In this document: in pieces, positions 1-8,944 of the stretch
Numbering within the stretch: the stretch's first letter is position 1
Layout: the number at the start of each line of letters is the position of its first letter
Source of the DNA: Corallococcus carmarthensis
GTDB taxonomy: Bacteria > Myxococcota > Myxococcia > Myxococcales > Myxococcaceae
Reading direction: 5' to 3'
Length of the DNA: 33,503 bases
NCBI RefSeq assembly: GCF_003611695.1
Contig: NZ_RAWE01000097.1
Location: 1 to 33,503, forward strand
Program-made: the position numbers and the translations under genes
Notes under the pieces: generated by a model
Told to the model about the DNA's origin: nothing
What the model saw: only the letters and a program-made list of their open reading frames with translations
Databases searched by the model: none

Positions 1-234
1 GCGCGGAGCGAACCCATTCTGGCCCAGCGCCGAGAAGTGGGCCTCCACCTGCGTCAACTCGAAGCGCTCCACCACTCGCTGCACCCGTCTGGCCAGATGC
101 TCCCGGGGCACCAGCCGCTCCGCCAGCCTCAGTGCTTCCCTGTCCGGCGCCTTGAAGCGAGGCGTTGGGTCCTTCGGGATGCGCCGCCTCGGCGGCTTCG
201 CTGGCGGGCAGGGGCGTCCTTCTTCCGGCTTCAT
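1..234 (-). CDS. IS transposase, N-terminal part (runs off left edge)
   Basis: Read on the minus strand from ATG at 234, the frame stays open for 78 codons to the left edge. The start follows a good GAGAGGAG ribosome site. The basic, proline-rich start leads into PTPRFKAPDREAL, then LVPREHLARRV, and finally VEAHFSALGQNGFAPR. That order (KF/PxDREQL, lvPxdHlAR, lLGxxGFxPR) is what I recognise from the N-terminal DUF772-type region of IS1182/IS4-like DDE transposases. The DDE catalytic residues would lie beyond the edge, so activity cannot be judged. The other end of the IS is outside the window; a short palindrome at 280-292 may belong to its terminal repeat. Confidence 0.65.
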   Translation of the reverse strand, partial: MKPEEGRPCPPAKPPRRRIPKDPTPRFKAPDREALRLAERLVPREHLARRVQRVVERFELTQVEAHFSALGQNGFAPR

Positions 235-565
235 CTCCTCTCTACCCTCCCCCCAGACCCCCTTATTTCGCGCAACCCTCCTGTCGGACAGGTTTCCCAT
301 GGCCGCGCCCGGCACGGCCCCCCGAGGCGCGCTGAGGTGAGTTCCAGGGCAGCTGGAAAACACAGTGCCCGCAGTCCAGCGCCAGGGGGAGGATCCAACC
401 ACGGAGACGGAGGGCAGCCCCGAACGCCTCGGTGTCCTCGGCGGAACCCACGCCCTGACGCAGCCAGTGTCTTCGCCTCCTCGCGGAGCCGTGGGCCTGT
501 GCCAGTCACACACAAGCCCACGCACCCTTCGGTGGCGCGTCAGCAGGTTGGCTGATCAAGCCCGC
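235..565. other. intergenic stretch, possible IS end and unrecognised remnant
   Basis: No convincing gene lies here. The palindrome CCTGTCGGACAGG at 280-292 sits about 50 bases upstream of the transposase start and could belong to the IS terminal inverted repeat. A minus-strand frame at 263-451 has a few protein-like words but matches nothing I know and has no good start signal. It may be decayed sequence next to the IS. Confidence 0.3.
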
Positions 566-1693
566 CTATTTGAAGCACGCGAAGATGGCCCCGCCAATCA
601 CTCCGTCATTGGGATCATTGGGGTTACCATCGCAGCCACCATAGACAGACAGCGTGTTCTGGTTTTCAACGCCGCAGTAGCCCACGCGCCCGGTCGGGCT
701 GTGCCAGAGCAGCATGATCTTCGACCCAGCAGGGCAGTAGCACTTCTGTCCCTTCTGCGCCGTGCAAGAGCCCGTGTAGAAGTCGCTCAGGCTGGTGGCT
801 CCAGACGCACCGCTGGTGCCCCTGGGACCCTGAGGCCCTGTCGGTCCTGTCGGTCCCTGAGGCCCCATCAGGCCCGTGTCACCCTTGGGACCCTGCGGTC
901 CCATTTCGCCCTGGGCCCCTTGTGCACCCGTCGCACCGACTTCCCCTTGGGGACCCTGCGGGCCGGTCGCGCCCGTGTCGCCCTTGAGGCCCTGAGCACC
1001 CGTGTCTCCCTTGGGCCCCTGAAGGCCCGTTTCGCCTTGAGCGCCCTGCGGACCCGTCGCGCCTGTGTCGCCCTTCACGCCCTGCGGACCCGTCGCACCA
1101 GTGTCGCCCTTCGCACCCTGCGCGCCGATGTCTCCCTTGAGGCCCTGAGCGCCGGTCGCGCCGGTGTCCCCCTTGAGGCCCTGCGCACCCGTCGCGCCGG
1201 TGTCTCCCTTGGGGCCCTGAGGCCCTGTCGCGCCCGTGTCTCCCTTGGGGCCCGTCTGTCCTTGGGGCCCTTGGGACCCCGTGTCGCCCTTGTCTCCCTT
1301 GGGCCCTACCGTTCCCAGCGCCAGGGAGAAGACGTCTTTCTGAAGCGACGTCAGACCTGTCGACACGCTCAGCAAGTAGGAGCCTGCCGCGTTCTGGAAG
1401 GTCGCCGGCAGCGAGACGACCAATTCCTTGCCGTCGGGCGTGACCGCCAGCACCGGGAGCGTCGTTCCCTGAAGGGTCACCGCCGGGCTTGAACCATTCC
1501 GGAAGTTCTCACCATGGAGGTAGAGGGTCGAGGCCGCGTAATCCACGTCCACGCCCTCAATGACCAGTTGGGGCAGCAACGCTCCCTGGGGAAAGAGCTG
1601 GGCGTGTGCAACCGCCGGCACCAGCGGCCCAAAGGCCAGGCACGACAGCAACAACGGCGTGGAGACAAACCTGTGACGGAAACGCATTCGCAT
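566..1693 (-). CDS. secreted collagen-like protein with N-terminal IPT/TIG-like domain
   Basis: This 375-residue protein has a Sec signal peptide (cleavage probably after AVAHA, about residue 31). A beta-rich segment follows at about 40-125 ([33 protein letters not shown]) resembling an IPT/TIG-type fold. About 56 Gly-X-Y triplets follow at about 130-298, dominated by [13 protein letters not shown] and [12 protein letters not shown]-terminal head of about 75 residues carries six cysteines. Collagen-like triple helices with globular trimerising heads are known in bacterial surface proteins, so a secreted or surface structural fibre is the likely role. Phage tail-fibre origin is less likely because of the signal peptide. 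Two ATG codons six bases apart (1693 and 1687) serve about equally well as starts, and neither has a strong ribosome site. The triplet region is a long DNA tandem repeat. Confidence 0.85.
   Translation of the reverse strand: MRMRFRHRFVSTPLLLSCLAFGPLVPAVAHAQLFPQGALLPQLVIEGVDVDYAASTLYLHGENFRNGSSPAVTLQGTTLPVLAVTPDGKELVVSLPATFQNAAGSYLLSVSTGLTSLQKDVFSLALGTVGPKGDKGDTGSQGPQGQTGPKGDTGATGPQGPKGDTGATGAQGLKGDTGATGAQGLKGDIGAQGAKGDTGATGPQGVKGDTGATGPQGAQGETGLQGPKGDTGAQGLKGDTGATGPQGPQGEVGATGAQGAQGEMGPQGPKGDTGLMGPQGPTGPTGPQGPRGTSGASGATSLSDFYTGSCTAQKGQKCYCPAGSKIMLLWHSPTGRVGYCGVENQNTLSVYGGCDGNPNDPNDGVIGGAIFACFK
830..1305 (-). repeat. collagen Gly-X-Y coding tandem repeats
   Basis: Degenerate 9- and 18-base units encode GPKGDTGAT- and GAQGLKGDT-like words. 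Units such as CCCTTGAGGCCCTG and GTGTC(T/G)CCCTT recur in near-identical form, so the array can change length by slippage or unequal recombination. Confidence 0.85.
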
Positions 1694-1884
1694 TCGGGGA
1701 CTCGACGGAGGTAATGAAGTGGGTGCGAATGCTGGGACGTAAACGAAGACGTATGGCGCGGAGAAATCCCAGCACTCACGGCAATAGGTGACAGGTTCAT
1801 TTCACGCTGGATCGCAGCGCGAAATCCTCTTCACCCAATGGCTCACACACGAGTCATTCCAGCCCCCCATGAGTCGCCCGGGAA

Positions 1885-3279
1885 CTACTTCACGCAGTGG
1901 AGGCCAGGCCCCTTGGCGATGCCGTCCCACTGGCTCACGCTCATGGACGCGATGGACGAATTGTTGTGCGTGATGGCCTCCAGGCAGCTCACCGGCCACA
2001 GCCGTCCGTCATCCAGATAGAACGCGGCGGGGCGCCCGGCCGCGCCGTAGACGGGTGCTCCCGAGTGCATGGAGGCCCCGAACGGGACGCGGTAGAAGAT
2101 GTCGGACGAGACGCCAATCGCGTTGCGTGAAAGGTCCTGCGCGGGCGCGGCCAGCGCGAACTGGAGCCGCGTCCCATCGCGCACCAGCGTGAGCGGCAAG
2201 CCGGCGCTCTGGATGAGATAGCCCTCGTACACGCGCCCCACCGGGACCTGGTCGCACGAGCGCCCCGTCAGCAGGTCCACGCCACTGCGCGCCAGGTTCC
2301 AGGTGTTCACGTCGCCCGTGCCCACCGAGCGCAGGATGTCCACCGGGACCGTGCCGCACGTGGACGACGCGACCGCGTGCTTGTCCGGACGCGACACGAT
2401 GGCCGGGCCCTCCGTCCACGTGCCCGCGATGTCGAACTGGTCCAGCTGCTGGTTCAGCTCGCTGTTGAAGAGGAACACGCGCGTCGCGCCGGTGGTGGGG
2501 CCGTCCACCGCGATGGCGAACGTGTCGTTCGTGTCCACGTACTGCCAGTCCACGGAGAACGCGCCAATCAGCGAGTGCCGCGTGTGGTTCGCCGCCGTCC
2601 GGGGCGCGAAGCCCGTGGCCGTCAGCTCCTCCACGCCCGTCTGGAAGGTGGGGTCCGACGAGCGCAGCACGAACTGGCCCCCGCCATTGCCGTCCACCGC
2701 GTAGCCCGTGGAGTCCGTGAAGATGAGGTAGAACTTCCCATTCACAAACGTGACGCTCGGCTGTCCCGCGCCGTATTGATTCGGCACCGTGTGGAAGTCC
2801 CGCGCGGGCACGATGATGGGATTGCCGCCGTTGAGGCGCGTCCAGTTGAGGCCGTCCGGGCTGGACGCCACGCCGACCATCGTCGTGCCCGTACCGTCGC
2901 CGTAGCCGCCGTAATACATGTAGTACGTCGCGTCGACGCGGATGACGGACGGATCACAGACATGGATGCCGTCGAACTGCGCGGCGTTCCCCGTGGGCCG
3001 GAACACCGTGTTGTAGCTGTTGGCCGCCGTGGAGCCTCGCGCGTGCCACGGGCCGCTCAGGCTGTCCGCCTCGGCGTAGAGGATGTAATCGCCCGCGATG
3101 CCGCCGCACCACCACATGCGGTAGACGCCGTCCTTCATCACGCTCGGCACGTAGTCATACGAGGTGCGCGAGTACACCGGCGTGCTGCCACCCCGGTAGT
3201 TCGTCACCGTCGCCGCGCCAGCCCCCGTCGCCAGCAGGCCGCCCGCCACGGTGAGCCACAACGCTGCATTCCTGAACAT
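1885..3279 (-). CDS. secreted five-bladed beta-propeller glycosidase-like protein (GH43/GH32-like)
   Basis: This 464-residue protein begins at ATG 3279, seven bases after AAGGAG. The GTG at 3297 would place that ribosome site inside the gene, so the shorter start is preferred. A signal peptide (LWLTVAGGLLATGAGAA) is followed by repeated propeller-blade words: YDYVPSVMKDGVYRMWWCGG, GIHVCDPSVIRVDATYYMYY, VGVASSPDGLNWTR, and QPSVTFVNGKFYLIFTDS. The D-P-S-V and W-T-R spacing is typical of GH43/GH32/GH62-type propellers, where an early Asp and later acidic residues form the active site. I cannot fix the subfamily or the catalytic triad. The protein probably cleaves or binds an extracellular polysaccharide. 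Both flanking genes encode collagen-like secreted proteins, but there is no operon coupling. Confidence 0.7.
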   Translation of the reverse strand: MFRNAALWLTVAGGLLATGAGAATVTNYRGGSTPVYSRTSYDYVPSVMKDGVYRMWWCGGIAGDYILYAEADSLSGPWHARGSTAANSYNTVFRPTGNAAQFDGIHVCDPSVIRVDATYYMYYGGYGDGTGTTMVGVASSPDGLNWTRLNGGNPIIVPARDFHTVPNQYGAGQPSVTFVNGKFYLIFTDSTGYAVDGNGGGQFVLRSSDPTFQTGVEELTATGFAPRTAANHTRHSLIGAFSVDWQYVDTNDTFAIAVDGPTTGATRVFLFNSELNQQLDQFDIAGTWTEGPAIVSRPDKHAVASSTCGTVPVDILRSVGTGDVNTWNLARSGVDLLTGRSCDQVPVGRVYEGYLIQSAGLPLTLVRDGTRLQFALAAPAQDLSRNAIGVSSDIFYRVPFGASMHSGAPVYGAAGRPAAFYLDDGRLWPVSCLEAITHNNSSIASMSVSQWDGIAKGPGLHCVK

Positions 3280-3533
3280 CGGACCGCTCCTTTTCACGAA
3301 GAAGAGATATCAAGATATACAGTTTTTAGCTGTTTTGCACGAATTCAAATCCACGACCATCCCAGGATGGGCATCCAGAAGTGCGCCTCCGGCAATGTGT
3401 TCCGCGTGCGGAAGCAGGTGGAAGTTCACGCCATGCTTCCGCGGTAGGTTTGGTTTGAGATATGCCCATCGTCCGTCCTGGTCTGGCGGGTCCCCAACGA
3501 ACTGGAACTCAATCCAAGGAAGGCATCGTGAGA

Positions 3534-4313
3534 ATGCAGGTGCGATCGGTCTTGGTGAGCTGTCTGGCAGCATGCATGGTTGCAGCGTGCACAGAGGGAG
3601 CTGCAGGGCCGCCTGGGCCCCAGGGGCCGCCAGGACCCGCTGGCGGGCCTCCAGGTCCTCAAGGCTCCGCAGGACCTCAGGGTCCGCAGGGTCTCCAAGG
3701 CCCAATGGGTCCTCCAGGAGGACAGGGCGCCGCGCTCTGCACACCCGCGATGATGTTCTGCGAGGGCAACAAGTTGTGGAGCTGCACCAAGACGGGGACG
3801 GATGCCGCACTCCTCTCCGACTGCGTCGGCGGGTCGGCTACCAATCCCTACGGCTGCTTTAGCGACAACTGCGCGCCAGGAAGCTCCTCCTGTTGCCGTC
3901 AAGAGAAGGCCTCCTGCCGCTGGAGCTTCTCAAGTCCAGCCACCTCGGGAACATTCTTTACCTACGCCGCGGGCAAGGATTACTGCGCACTCCCAACGCC
4001 ATGCCAGGAAGTCGGCACCTTCCAGGTCGGCGTCCTCGCGGATCCGAACGCTCAGCAGTGCGGACAGCGCACATTCACTCAACTGAGCATTGGCATCAAA
4101 CGGCCCCTGGCCACGCCTGGTGCTGTCATCCAACTTCCGGACAGCCGTGTGAGCCTGTACTTCAGTGGTTCCGCGAACACCTGCAGCTCATGGACCGGGA
4201 CCATCCGGTGGAACTCTGACGTCCCCAGCTACAACGTCTCCGTGGATGCCACCTGCAGCGAAGCAGGCAAGGGTGGCATCCGCTTCGTCGGCTCCGTGAG
4301 CAGGGACATCTGA
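3534..4313 (+). CDS. collagen-like lipoprotein with Cys-rich C-terminal domain
   Basis: The sequence encodes about 259 residues from ATG 3534. A GTG at 3528 is an alternative, both lying downstream of AGGAAGG at 3517-3523. The N-terminus [19 protein letters not shown] is a lipoprotein signal with its lipobox at MVAAC (Cys19). A short collagen stretch follows at about 24-60 ([17 protein letters not shown]), with one break in the Gly-X-Y period at the GG. The remaining 190 residues hold more than a dozen cysteines, suggesting a disulfide-bonded head, and there are beta-strand-like segments near the C-terminus. It is unrelated to the other collagen-like protein outside the Gly-X-Y part. The likely role is an outer-membrane-anchored surface protein; ligand unknown. 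Confidence 0.8.
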   Translation: MQVRSVLVSCLAACMVAACTEGAAGPPGPQGPPGPAGGPPGPQGSAGPQGPQGLQGPMGPPGGQGAALCTPAMMFCEGNKLWSCTKTGTDAALLSDCVGGSATNPYGCFSDNCAPGSSSCCRQEKASCRWSFSSPATSGTFFTYAAGKDYCALPTPCQEVGTFQVGVLADPNAQQCGQRTFTQLSIGIKRPLATPGAVIQLPDSRVSLYFSGSANTCSSWTGTIRWNSDVPSYNVSVDATCSEAGKGGIRFVGSVSRDI

Positions 4314-4322
4314 CGGCGTCAG

Positions 4323-6041
4323 TTACGCGGGCTGGAGGAAGCGTCCGTCCACCAGGTGGTCGATGACTTCGCGGGCGGAGTGCGGGTCCAGCCTCGCCTT
4401 GGCGCCCAGGTTCGTCACCGCGTTGGAGACGGACGTGGGCTGCTCGAAGGCAGCCAGGGCGGCGAGCAGGATGGCTCCGTCCTCACCTTGCGTGAGCGTG
4501 GGGTCGGAGAACCTGCGCGGGCTGACGGACGGGGCGCAGCTCAGGGTGATGCCGTCCACCGAGCGCAGGACCGTCACCGGCTCCTTCGACATCTTCGCGG
4601 GCGCGCGGTGGCTTCCCAGCCAGTCCCCCAACGTGAAGCGCTCCGTCGAGGGTGCGGTGTTCCGCAGCCGCGTGCGCCCGTTGAGCGTGATGCGCTTCCT
4701 CGCGTCCCGGTGCTTCCAGGCCAGGGCATCCACCCGGTCCGAGTTGCGCTGCACCGCCGCTTCCAGCTCCGCGTCCTTGAAGCGGATCATCGGCACGGAC
4801 ACGTCGCCGGGCTCGCGCTGCTCGAAGTAGCCGAGGAACTCCGCGAACGTCTTCGCCTCCGTCACCATGTCGAAGCGCGCGGGGTGCTCCGTGACGAGCG
4901 CCCCGGGCTGCGCCTCCAGCCGCTGGTAACCCACCACGCAATCCATGCCGATGACGCGCTCCACCAGCTGGAGTTCCTCCGCGAGCCGCGCCTTGTTCGT
5001 GAACGGAAGGCCGCCGATGCCGGAGATTTCGATGTCCACGTTCGGGTGGCGGCGGACGGATGCGATGACCTCCAGCAGCTCGCGGTCCTTCGCGCAGGGC
5101 TTGAGCAGGCCCTTGCCCATCTGCTCCAGCCGCTGCTGTTCGGAGAAGCAGCCGATGTCGATGACCATGTAGATGCGCTGGAAGGTCGCCGCCAGCGCCG
5201 CGACCAGCTCCACGCGCGGCACGCCCCAGAGGAAGTACGTGCAGCAGTGGCGCGAAAGGTCCACGCCCGCCCACGTGCTCCCCAGGAACTCCGCCGTGCT
5301 GCCCGCGAAGTCGTAGCGCATCTGCCACGTCCGGCTGGCGATCTCCTGGTGATCCCGCCGCACGTTCTCCTCGGCGCGCAGGAACGGCTTCGCCCGCCCG
5401 AAGTCCGCCTTCTGGTTGCCTCGGGCCCCGCCGCAATACAGGCAGTTCTCACCGCAGCCCTTCCCGGGCGCGACCCAGCCGGAGAAGGAGTGCGCGTCCA
5501 TCTGGCTGAGGAAGAGGTCCTTGAAGTGCGAGTAGTAGACGTCCTCCGTGTTGGTGGCGCGCTGCACGTACGCCAACGGCAGCCTGCGGGGACGGCCGTC
5601 CGGGGTCCTGGTCACGCAGTTGGGCGGGGCTTCGTCACCGTTGCAGAGCGCCAGCAGCGGGGCTTCGCCGTCGCCCAGCACGACGTGGTCGATGCAGTCG
5701 TAGCCGCTCAGCTCCTTCCACCAGTACGACGCGGAGTTGCCTCCCACGACGATGCGGATGGACGGGTCGATCTTCCGCACGACCCTCGCGATGATCAGCG
5801 CTCGGTCCACGTGGTGGAACCACTTCAGGCTGATGCCAATCAGCTTGGGGCGCACGCGGGCGATGAGGCCTTCGAAGGAGCGGATGATTTCGCCTTCGCT
5901 CTCGTCCCCGTCCCACAGCCGCACGAAGGCTTCAATCCCGCCGCGCCGCAGGTAGCTGGCCAGATAGAGGATGCCGCACGTGGCTTCGCCCGTTCCGGCA
6001 CCGACGAGGAGGACTGGCGAAAGGGCACGACCACTGCTCAT
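4323..6041 (-). CDS. B12-binding-like/radical SAM protein
   Basis: This is a 572-residue protein. Residues about 8-135 resemble the Rossmann-type cobalamin-binding domain that precedes many radical SAM cores (VLLVGAGTGEATCGILYLASYLR, IRIVVGGNSASYWW, VVLGDGEAPLL). The DxHxxG histidine motif is absent, so cobalamin may not bind in the usual way. The radical SAM cluster motif is CGENCLYC with Cys196, 200 and 203 (CxxxCxxC), followed by a TIM-barrel-like region to about 420. The C-terminal 70 residues look like a winged-helix or PqqD-like module. The substrate is unknown; relatives modify peptides, lipids or cofactors. The start ATG overlaps the stop of an 82-codon ORF by four bases, and that ORF overlaps the helicase gene the same way. 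Confidence 0.8.
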   Translation of the reverse strand: MSSGRALSPVLLVGAGTGEATCGILYLASYLRRGGIEAFVRLWDGDESEGEIIRSFEGLIARVRPKLIGISLKWFHHVDRALIIARVVRKIDPSIRIVVGGNSASYWWKELSGYDCIDHVVLGDGEAPLLALCNGDEAPPNCVTRTPDGRPRRLPLAYVQRATNTEDVYYSHFKDLFLSQMDAHSFSGWVAPGKGCGENCLYCGGARGNQKADFGRAKPFLRAEENVRRDHQEIASRTWQMRYDFAGSTAEFLGSTWAGVDLSRHCCTYFLWGVPRVELVAALAATFQRIYMVIDIGCFSEQQRLEQMGKGLLKPCAKDRELLEVIASVRRHPNVDIEISGIGGLPFTNKARLAEELQLVERVIGMDCVVGYQRLEAQPGALVTEHPARFDMVTEAKTFAEFLGYFEQREPGDVSVPMIRFKDAELEAAVQRNSDRVDALAWKHRDARKRITLNGRTRLRNTAPSTERFTLGDWLGSHRAPAKMSKEPVTVLRSVDGITLSCAPSVSPRRFSDPTLTQGEDGAILLAALAAFEQPTSVSNAVTNLGAKARLDPHSAREVIDHLVDGRFLQPA

Positions 6042-6286
6042 GGGACGACCACCGGCCTTGGAGGGAGACAGCGGCAGCGTAGGCGAATCCGGCCGGGACC
6101 CGCGTGGATTCGTTGCCTCTCCTCCTCCCGGGCAGGCGGCCTGCTCCCCGGACGGCCCCTCACTCCAGCAATTCGGCCAGCCTGCTGCTGCTCCGGCGTG
6201 AAGCCAGGTTCATGGAACGCATGGAACGCAGTGAAGAGGGCCAGCCCGCTCTCATCCGTCCACAGCGGTTCACCGAAGCCTTTCAT
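6038..6286 (-). CDS. small ORF coupled between helicase and radical SAM genes (possibly frameshifted)
   Basis: Its ATG (6286) overlaps the helicase stop as ATGA, and its stop (6038) overlaps the radical SAM start as ATGA, giving 82 codons. The first 35 residues (MKGFGEPLWTDESGLALFTA, then FHAFHEPGFTPEQQQ) look like real protein. The rest is an Arg/Pro-rich tail with poorer third-position GC (roughly two thirds). Just after EQQQ, another minus-strand frame reads LAELLE followed by a stop at 6160, which would make a natural ending of about 41 residues if one base were removed. I therefore suspect either a genuine 82-residue protein or a 41-residue one broken by an indel. No family is recognised. 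A substrate peptide for the neighbouring radical SAM enzyme is an untested possibility. Confidence 0.45.
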   Translation of the reverse strand: MKGFGEPLWTDESGLALFTAFHAFHEPGFTPEQQQAGRIAGVRGRPGSRPPAREEERQRIHAGPGRIRLRCRCLPPRPVVVP

Positions 6287-8697
6287 GGACGTTCGTTGAG
6301 CCGGCTCGTTCCTGCCGGCGCGTGCCCTCGAACGTTACTTGTGTCCGGGGCCGTCGCCGACGGCTTCCGCCCCCGCCTTCTCTTCCGCCGCTTCGAGGCC
6401 GCGCCTCCGGGCTGTCCACCCAGCGCCCGCAGCACCTGCGCGCGCACGCCGCCATCCAATCGCAGTTGCTGCGTGAGCGCGTGCACCTGCCGGACGTTCT
6501 GTGGATTCCGGAGTCCCTCCGCGATCCGCTCCACGATGTCGATGCGCAGCGCCACCGGCCCGATGATCTCGTAGCCGAAGGCCCGCGCGTTCCGGCCCGC
6601 CAGTGTCGCGACGTTCAGCGCCGGCTCCTGCGGGATGCCCTGCGGGCACGGGGCGTTTTGAAACAGCGCCGTCAACATGGCCCGCCGATCCAGGGCCTGG
6701 GGTGACAGCGCACCGGCGACGTAGAGGAACCGCTCGCCCTCGTGGACTCCCTGCGTCTTCAGCCGCTCCCGCGACTCCTCGTCCAACAGCCGCCACTGCT
6801 CGCGCGCCTCTCCCTGGGAGATGACGCCCAGCCCTTCCGCCAGCCGGTAGGCCACGCCTCGCATCGCCGGTGAGCGGCCCTCTCCCGTGAAGGACTCCGC
6901 GGGAAAGCCTCCCATGGCCTCCGTGACCAGGTCCCTGGCCAGCGCCACCAGCCGGCGCTCCAGCCGCTGCCGCGCGCCCCCCGTCCACACCTCCGGCTCC
7001 GCCAACGCGAGCTGCGGCGAGCGCCGTTCGCGACCTCGCACCAGCCGGGCCAGGGGCTGAGATTCGAAGGAGATGCGCCCCGACGCGTCCACCTCGAAGG
7101 CGTCATGCGTCGCGTCCACCACGCGCTGGACGAACTGCTCCTCCGTCATCACCGCGCCTTCCGCGCCCGGCATCTCCGTCAGCAGCTGCCCCAGCTTCGC
7201 GAACGGACTGTCCGAACCGGCCTGCGGCAGCGCGCTGGCCCTCACGAAGCGGCGCGCGCTCCTCCTCGCGGCCCGTTGCACGAAGCGCTCCACCAGCCGC
7301 TCATGCAGGGCGTCGCCCAGCGCATCCTCGATGCGGCGCGTGCGCTCCTGCCACGCCTCCGCGTCGTGCAGCCAGCCCGGGCGGTGACTGATGTACGTCC
7401 AGATGCGGATGGCCGCGAGCCGGTCCATCAACGTGTGGAGGTCGCCGGATGCGTCGTCGAGCGGCGACACCTGCCGGCCCAGCCAGGTGGGATCCAGCTT
7501 CCCATCCCCGGCCGTCAGCTGGAGATACGTCTCGCGCAGCAGCGCGACGTGCTGGCCGAAGAGGCCCTTGCGGAAGTCCGGGATCTGGCAGACCTGCCAT
7601 AGCAGCTCCACGGATGCCTTGTCATTGGTGAGCTCGCGGATGGCGGGCACGGCCGACAGGCCCTTGAGCGCGTCGAAGTCGTCCGCGCGCTCCACCCGGA
7701 CGAAGGCATTGTCGCGCGGCGCCCGCGACAGTGAGTCCAGCAGCGCCTCCGGGCTGGCGAAGTCGAGCGAGGAGTTGCGCCAGATGAGGCTGCGGACCGC
7801 GGGGAAGCGGTGGGATTCGATGGCGGAGACGATGCGCGGCGGAAGCTCCGGCAGCGTGTTCAACGCCCCGAAGCTGCCGTCGTTGAGGTGCCGCCCCGCG
7901 CGGCCGGCGATCTGCGCCAGTTCGTCTGGATACAGGTCGCGTTGCTCGGCGCCGTCGTACTTGCTGAGCGTCGCGAAGGCCACGTGGTTGAGGTCCAGGT
8001 TCAACCCCATGCCGATGGCATCCGTGGCCACGAGGTACTGGACCTCGCCGGACTGATACATCGCCACCTGCGCGTTGCGCGTCCGGGGCGACAGCGCGCC
8101 CAGCACCACCGCGACCCCGCCCCGCAGGCGGCGCAGGGACTCGGCCAGCTCGTACACGCGGTCCGCGGAGAACGCGACCACCGCCGAGCGCGGCGGCAGG
8201 CTCTTCAGCGAGCGGCGCCCGGAGTAGCGCAGCTGAGACAGGCGCGTGGCGCGCTTCACGGACGCATGCGGGATGAGCGCCTGCACCATGGGCCGCATCG
8301 TGTCCGCGCCCAGGAACCAGGTCTCCTTGCGCCCACGTGCGTGGAGCAGCCGGTCGGTGAAGACGTGCCCGCGCTCCCGGTGCGCGGCGAGCTGGATCTC
8401 ATCCACCGCGAGGAAGTCGACCTGACGGTCGGTGGGCATCGCCTCGACGGTGCAGATCCAATAGTCGGGCCGCGGGGGGACGCGCTTCTCCTCCCCTGTC
8501 ATCAGCGCGACCCGGCCCTCGCCCACCTTCGCGGTCACCCGGTCGTAGACCTCACGGGCAAGCAGGCGGAGCGGCAAGCCGATGATGCCGGAGTCGTGCT
8601 CGAGCATCCGTTCGATGGCGCGGTAGGTCTTCCCGGTGTTCGTGGGCCCCAGCTCCGCCACGACGACGGACGGCCGGCTGGATGGGCTCGAGCTCAT
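6283..8697 (-). CDS. Suv3-like DEAD/DEAH-box RNA helicase
   Basis: This 804-residue SF2 helicase has Walker A GPTNTGKT at 17-24 and a DEIQ box at 99-102 (FLAVDEIQLAAH). Motif III-like features include WFLGADTMRPM. Helicase domain 2 carries VATDAIGMGLNLDL and motif VI QIAGRAGR at 262-269. The DEIQ box and the GPTNTGKTYRA loop mark the Suv3 branch. Mitochondrial Suv3 partners with a 3'-5' exonuclease to degrade RNA, and bacterial Suv3-like proteins are found in alphaproteobacteria and myxobacteria. The long C-terminal part (about 350-760) has no domain I can name. The last 50 residues are very basic (SKRRKRRRGRKPS), probably an RNA-binding tail. It is the first gene of a coupled trio. Confidence 0.85.
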   Translation of the reverse strand: MSSSPSSRPSVVVAELGPTNTGKTYRAIERMLEHDSGIIGLPLRLLAREVYDRVTAKVGEGRVALMTGEEKRVPPRPDYWICTVEAMPTDRQVDFLAVDEIQLAAHRERGHVFTDRLLHARGRKETWFLGADTMRPMVQALIPHASVKRATRLSQLRYSGRRSLKSLPPRSAVVAFSADRVYELAESLRRLRGGVAVVLGALSPRTRNAQVAMYQSGEVQYLVATDAIGMGLNLDLNHVAFATLSKYDGAEQRDLYPDELAQIAGRAGRHLNDGSFGALNTLPELPPRIVSAIESHRFPAVRSLIWRNSSLDFASPEALLDSLSRAPRDNAFVRVERADDFDALKGLSAVPAIRELTNDKASVELLWQVCQIPDFRKGLFGQHVALLRETYLQLTAGDGKLDPTWLGRQVSPLDDASGDLHTLMDRLAAIRIWTYISHRPGWLHDAEAWQERTRRIEDALGDALHERLVERFVQRAARRSARRFVRASALPQAGSDSPFAKLGQLLTEMPGAEGAVMTEEQFVQRVVDATHDAFEVDASGRISFESQPLARLVRGRERRSPQLALAEPEVWTGGARQRLERRLVALARDLVTEAMGGFPAESFTGEGRSPAMRGVAYRLAEGLGVISQGEAREQWRLLDEESRERLKTQGVHEGERFLYVAGALSPQALDRRAMLTALFQNAPCPQGIPQEPALNVATLAGRNARAFGYEIIGPVALRIDIVERIAEGLRNPQNVRQVHALTQQLRLDGGVRAQVLRALGGQPGGAASKRRKRRRGRKPSATAPDTSNVRGHAPAGTSRLNERP

Positions 8698-8944
8698 TGG
8701 CGAAGACTAACCCCGAACCCCCTCCTCCGCCCCCGAGGCCGCAAGGGATGTTCGCGGGCAACGTCCCTGCCCGCGCCCAGCGTGGAAGCAGGCGTCGGCG
8801 GGCGGGAGGCTCCGGACTCACGGGCCTCGTGCCCCGGGGCGGGACGGACAGGCGCGGCGCTCCCGGTACGCGGGGGCAGGAGGGATGGCCGGCCATGCCG
8901 GGGCCGCCCAGCTTCCCGACACGCAGCCGCCCGGGGGCACTTCC

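Noticed and set aside
830-1305. Tandem repeats as a possible CRISPR array
   Set aside because: Units are in-frame collagen codons without unique spacers of constant length.
365-1492. Long plus-strand frame opposite the collagen-like gene
   Set aside because: It is the antisense of Gly-X-Y repeats; the repeated LGTLRSH/ALRTRRA words only mirror the collagen codons, and there is no signal or start support.
2377-3447. 356-codon plus-strand frame opposite the glycosidase-like gene
   Set aside because: Arg/Val/His-rich antisense shadow; the minus strand has signal peptide, ribosome site and propeller motifs.
4356-6299. 647-codon plus-strand frame opposite the radical SAM gene
   Set aside because: High GC leaves antisense frames open; the sequence is Arg/His/Val-rich without motifs, while the minus strand carries a clear radical SAM protein.
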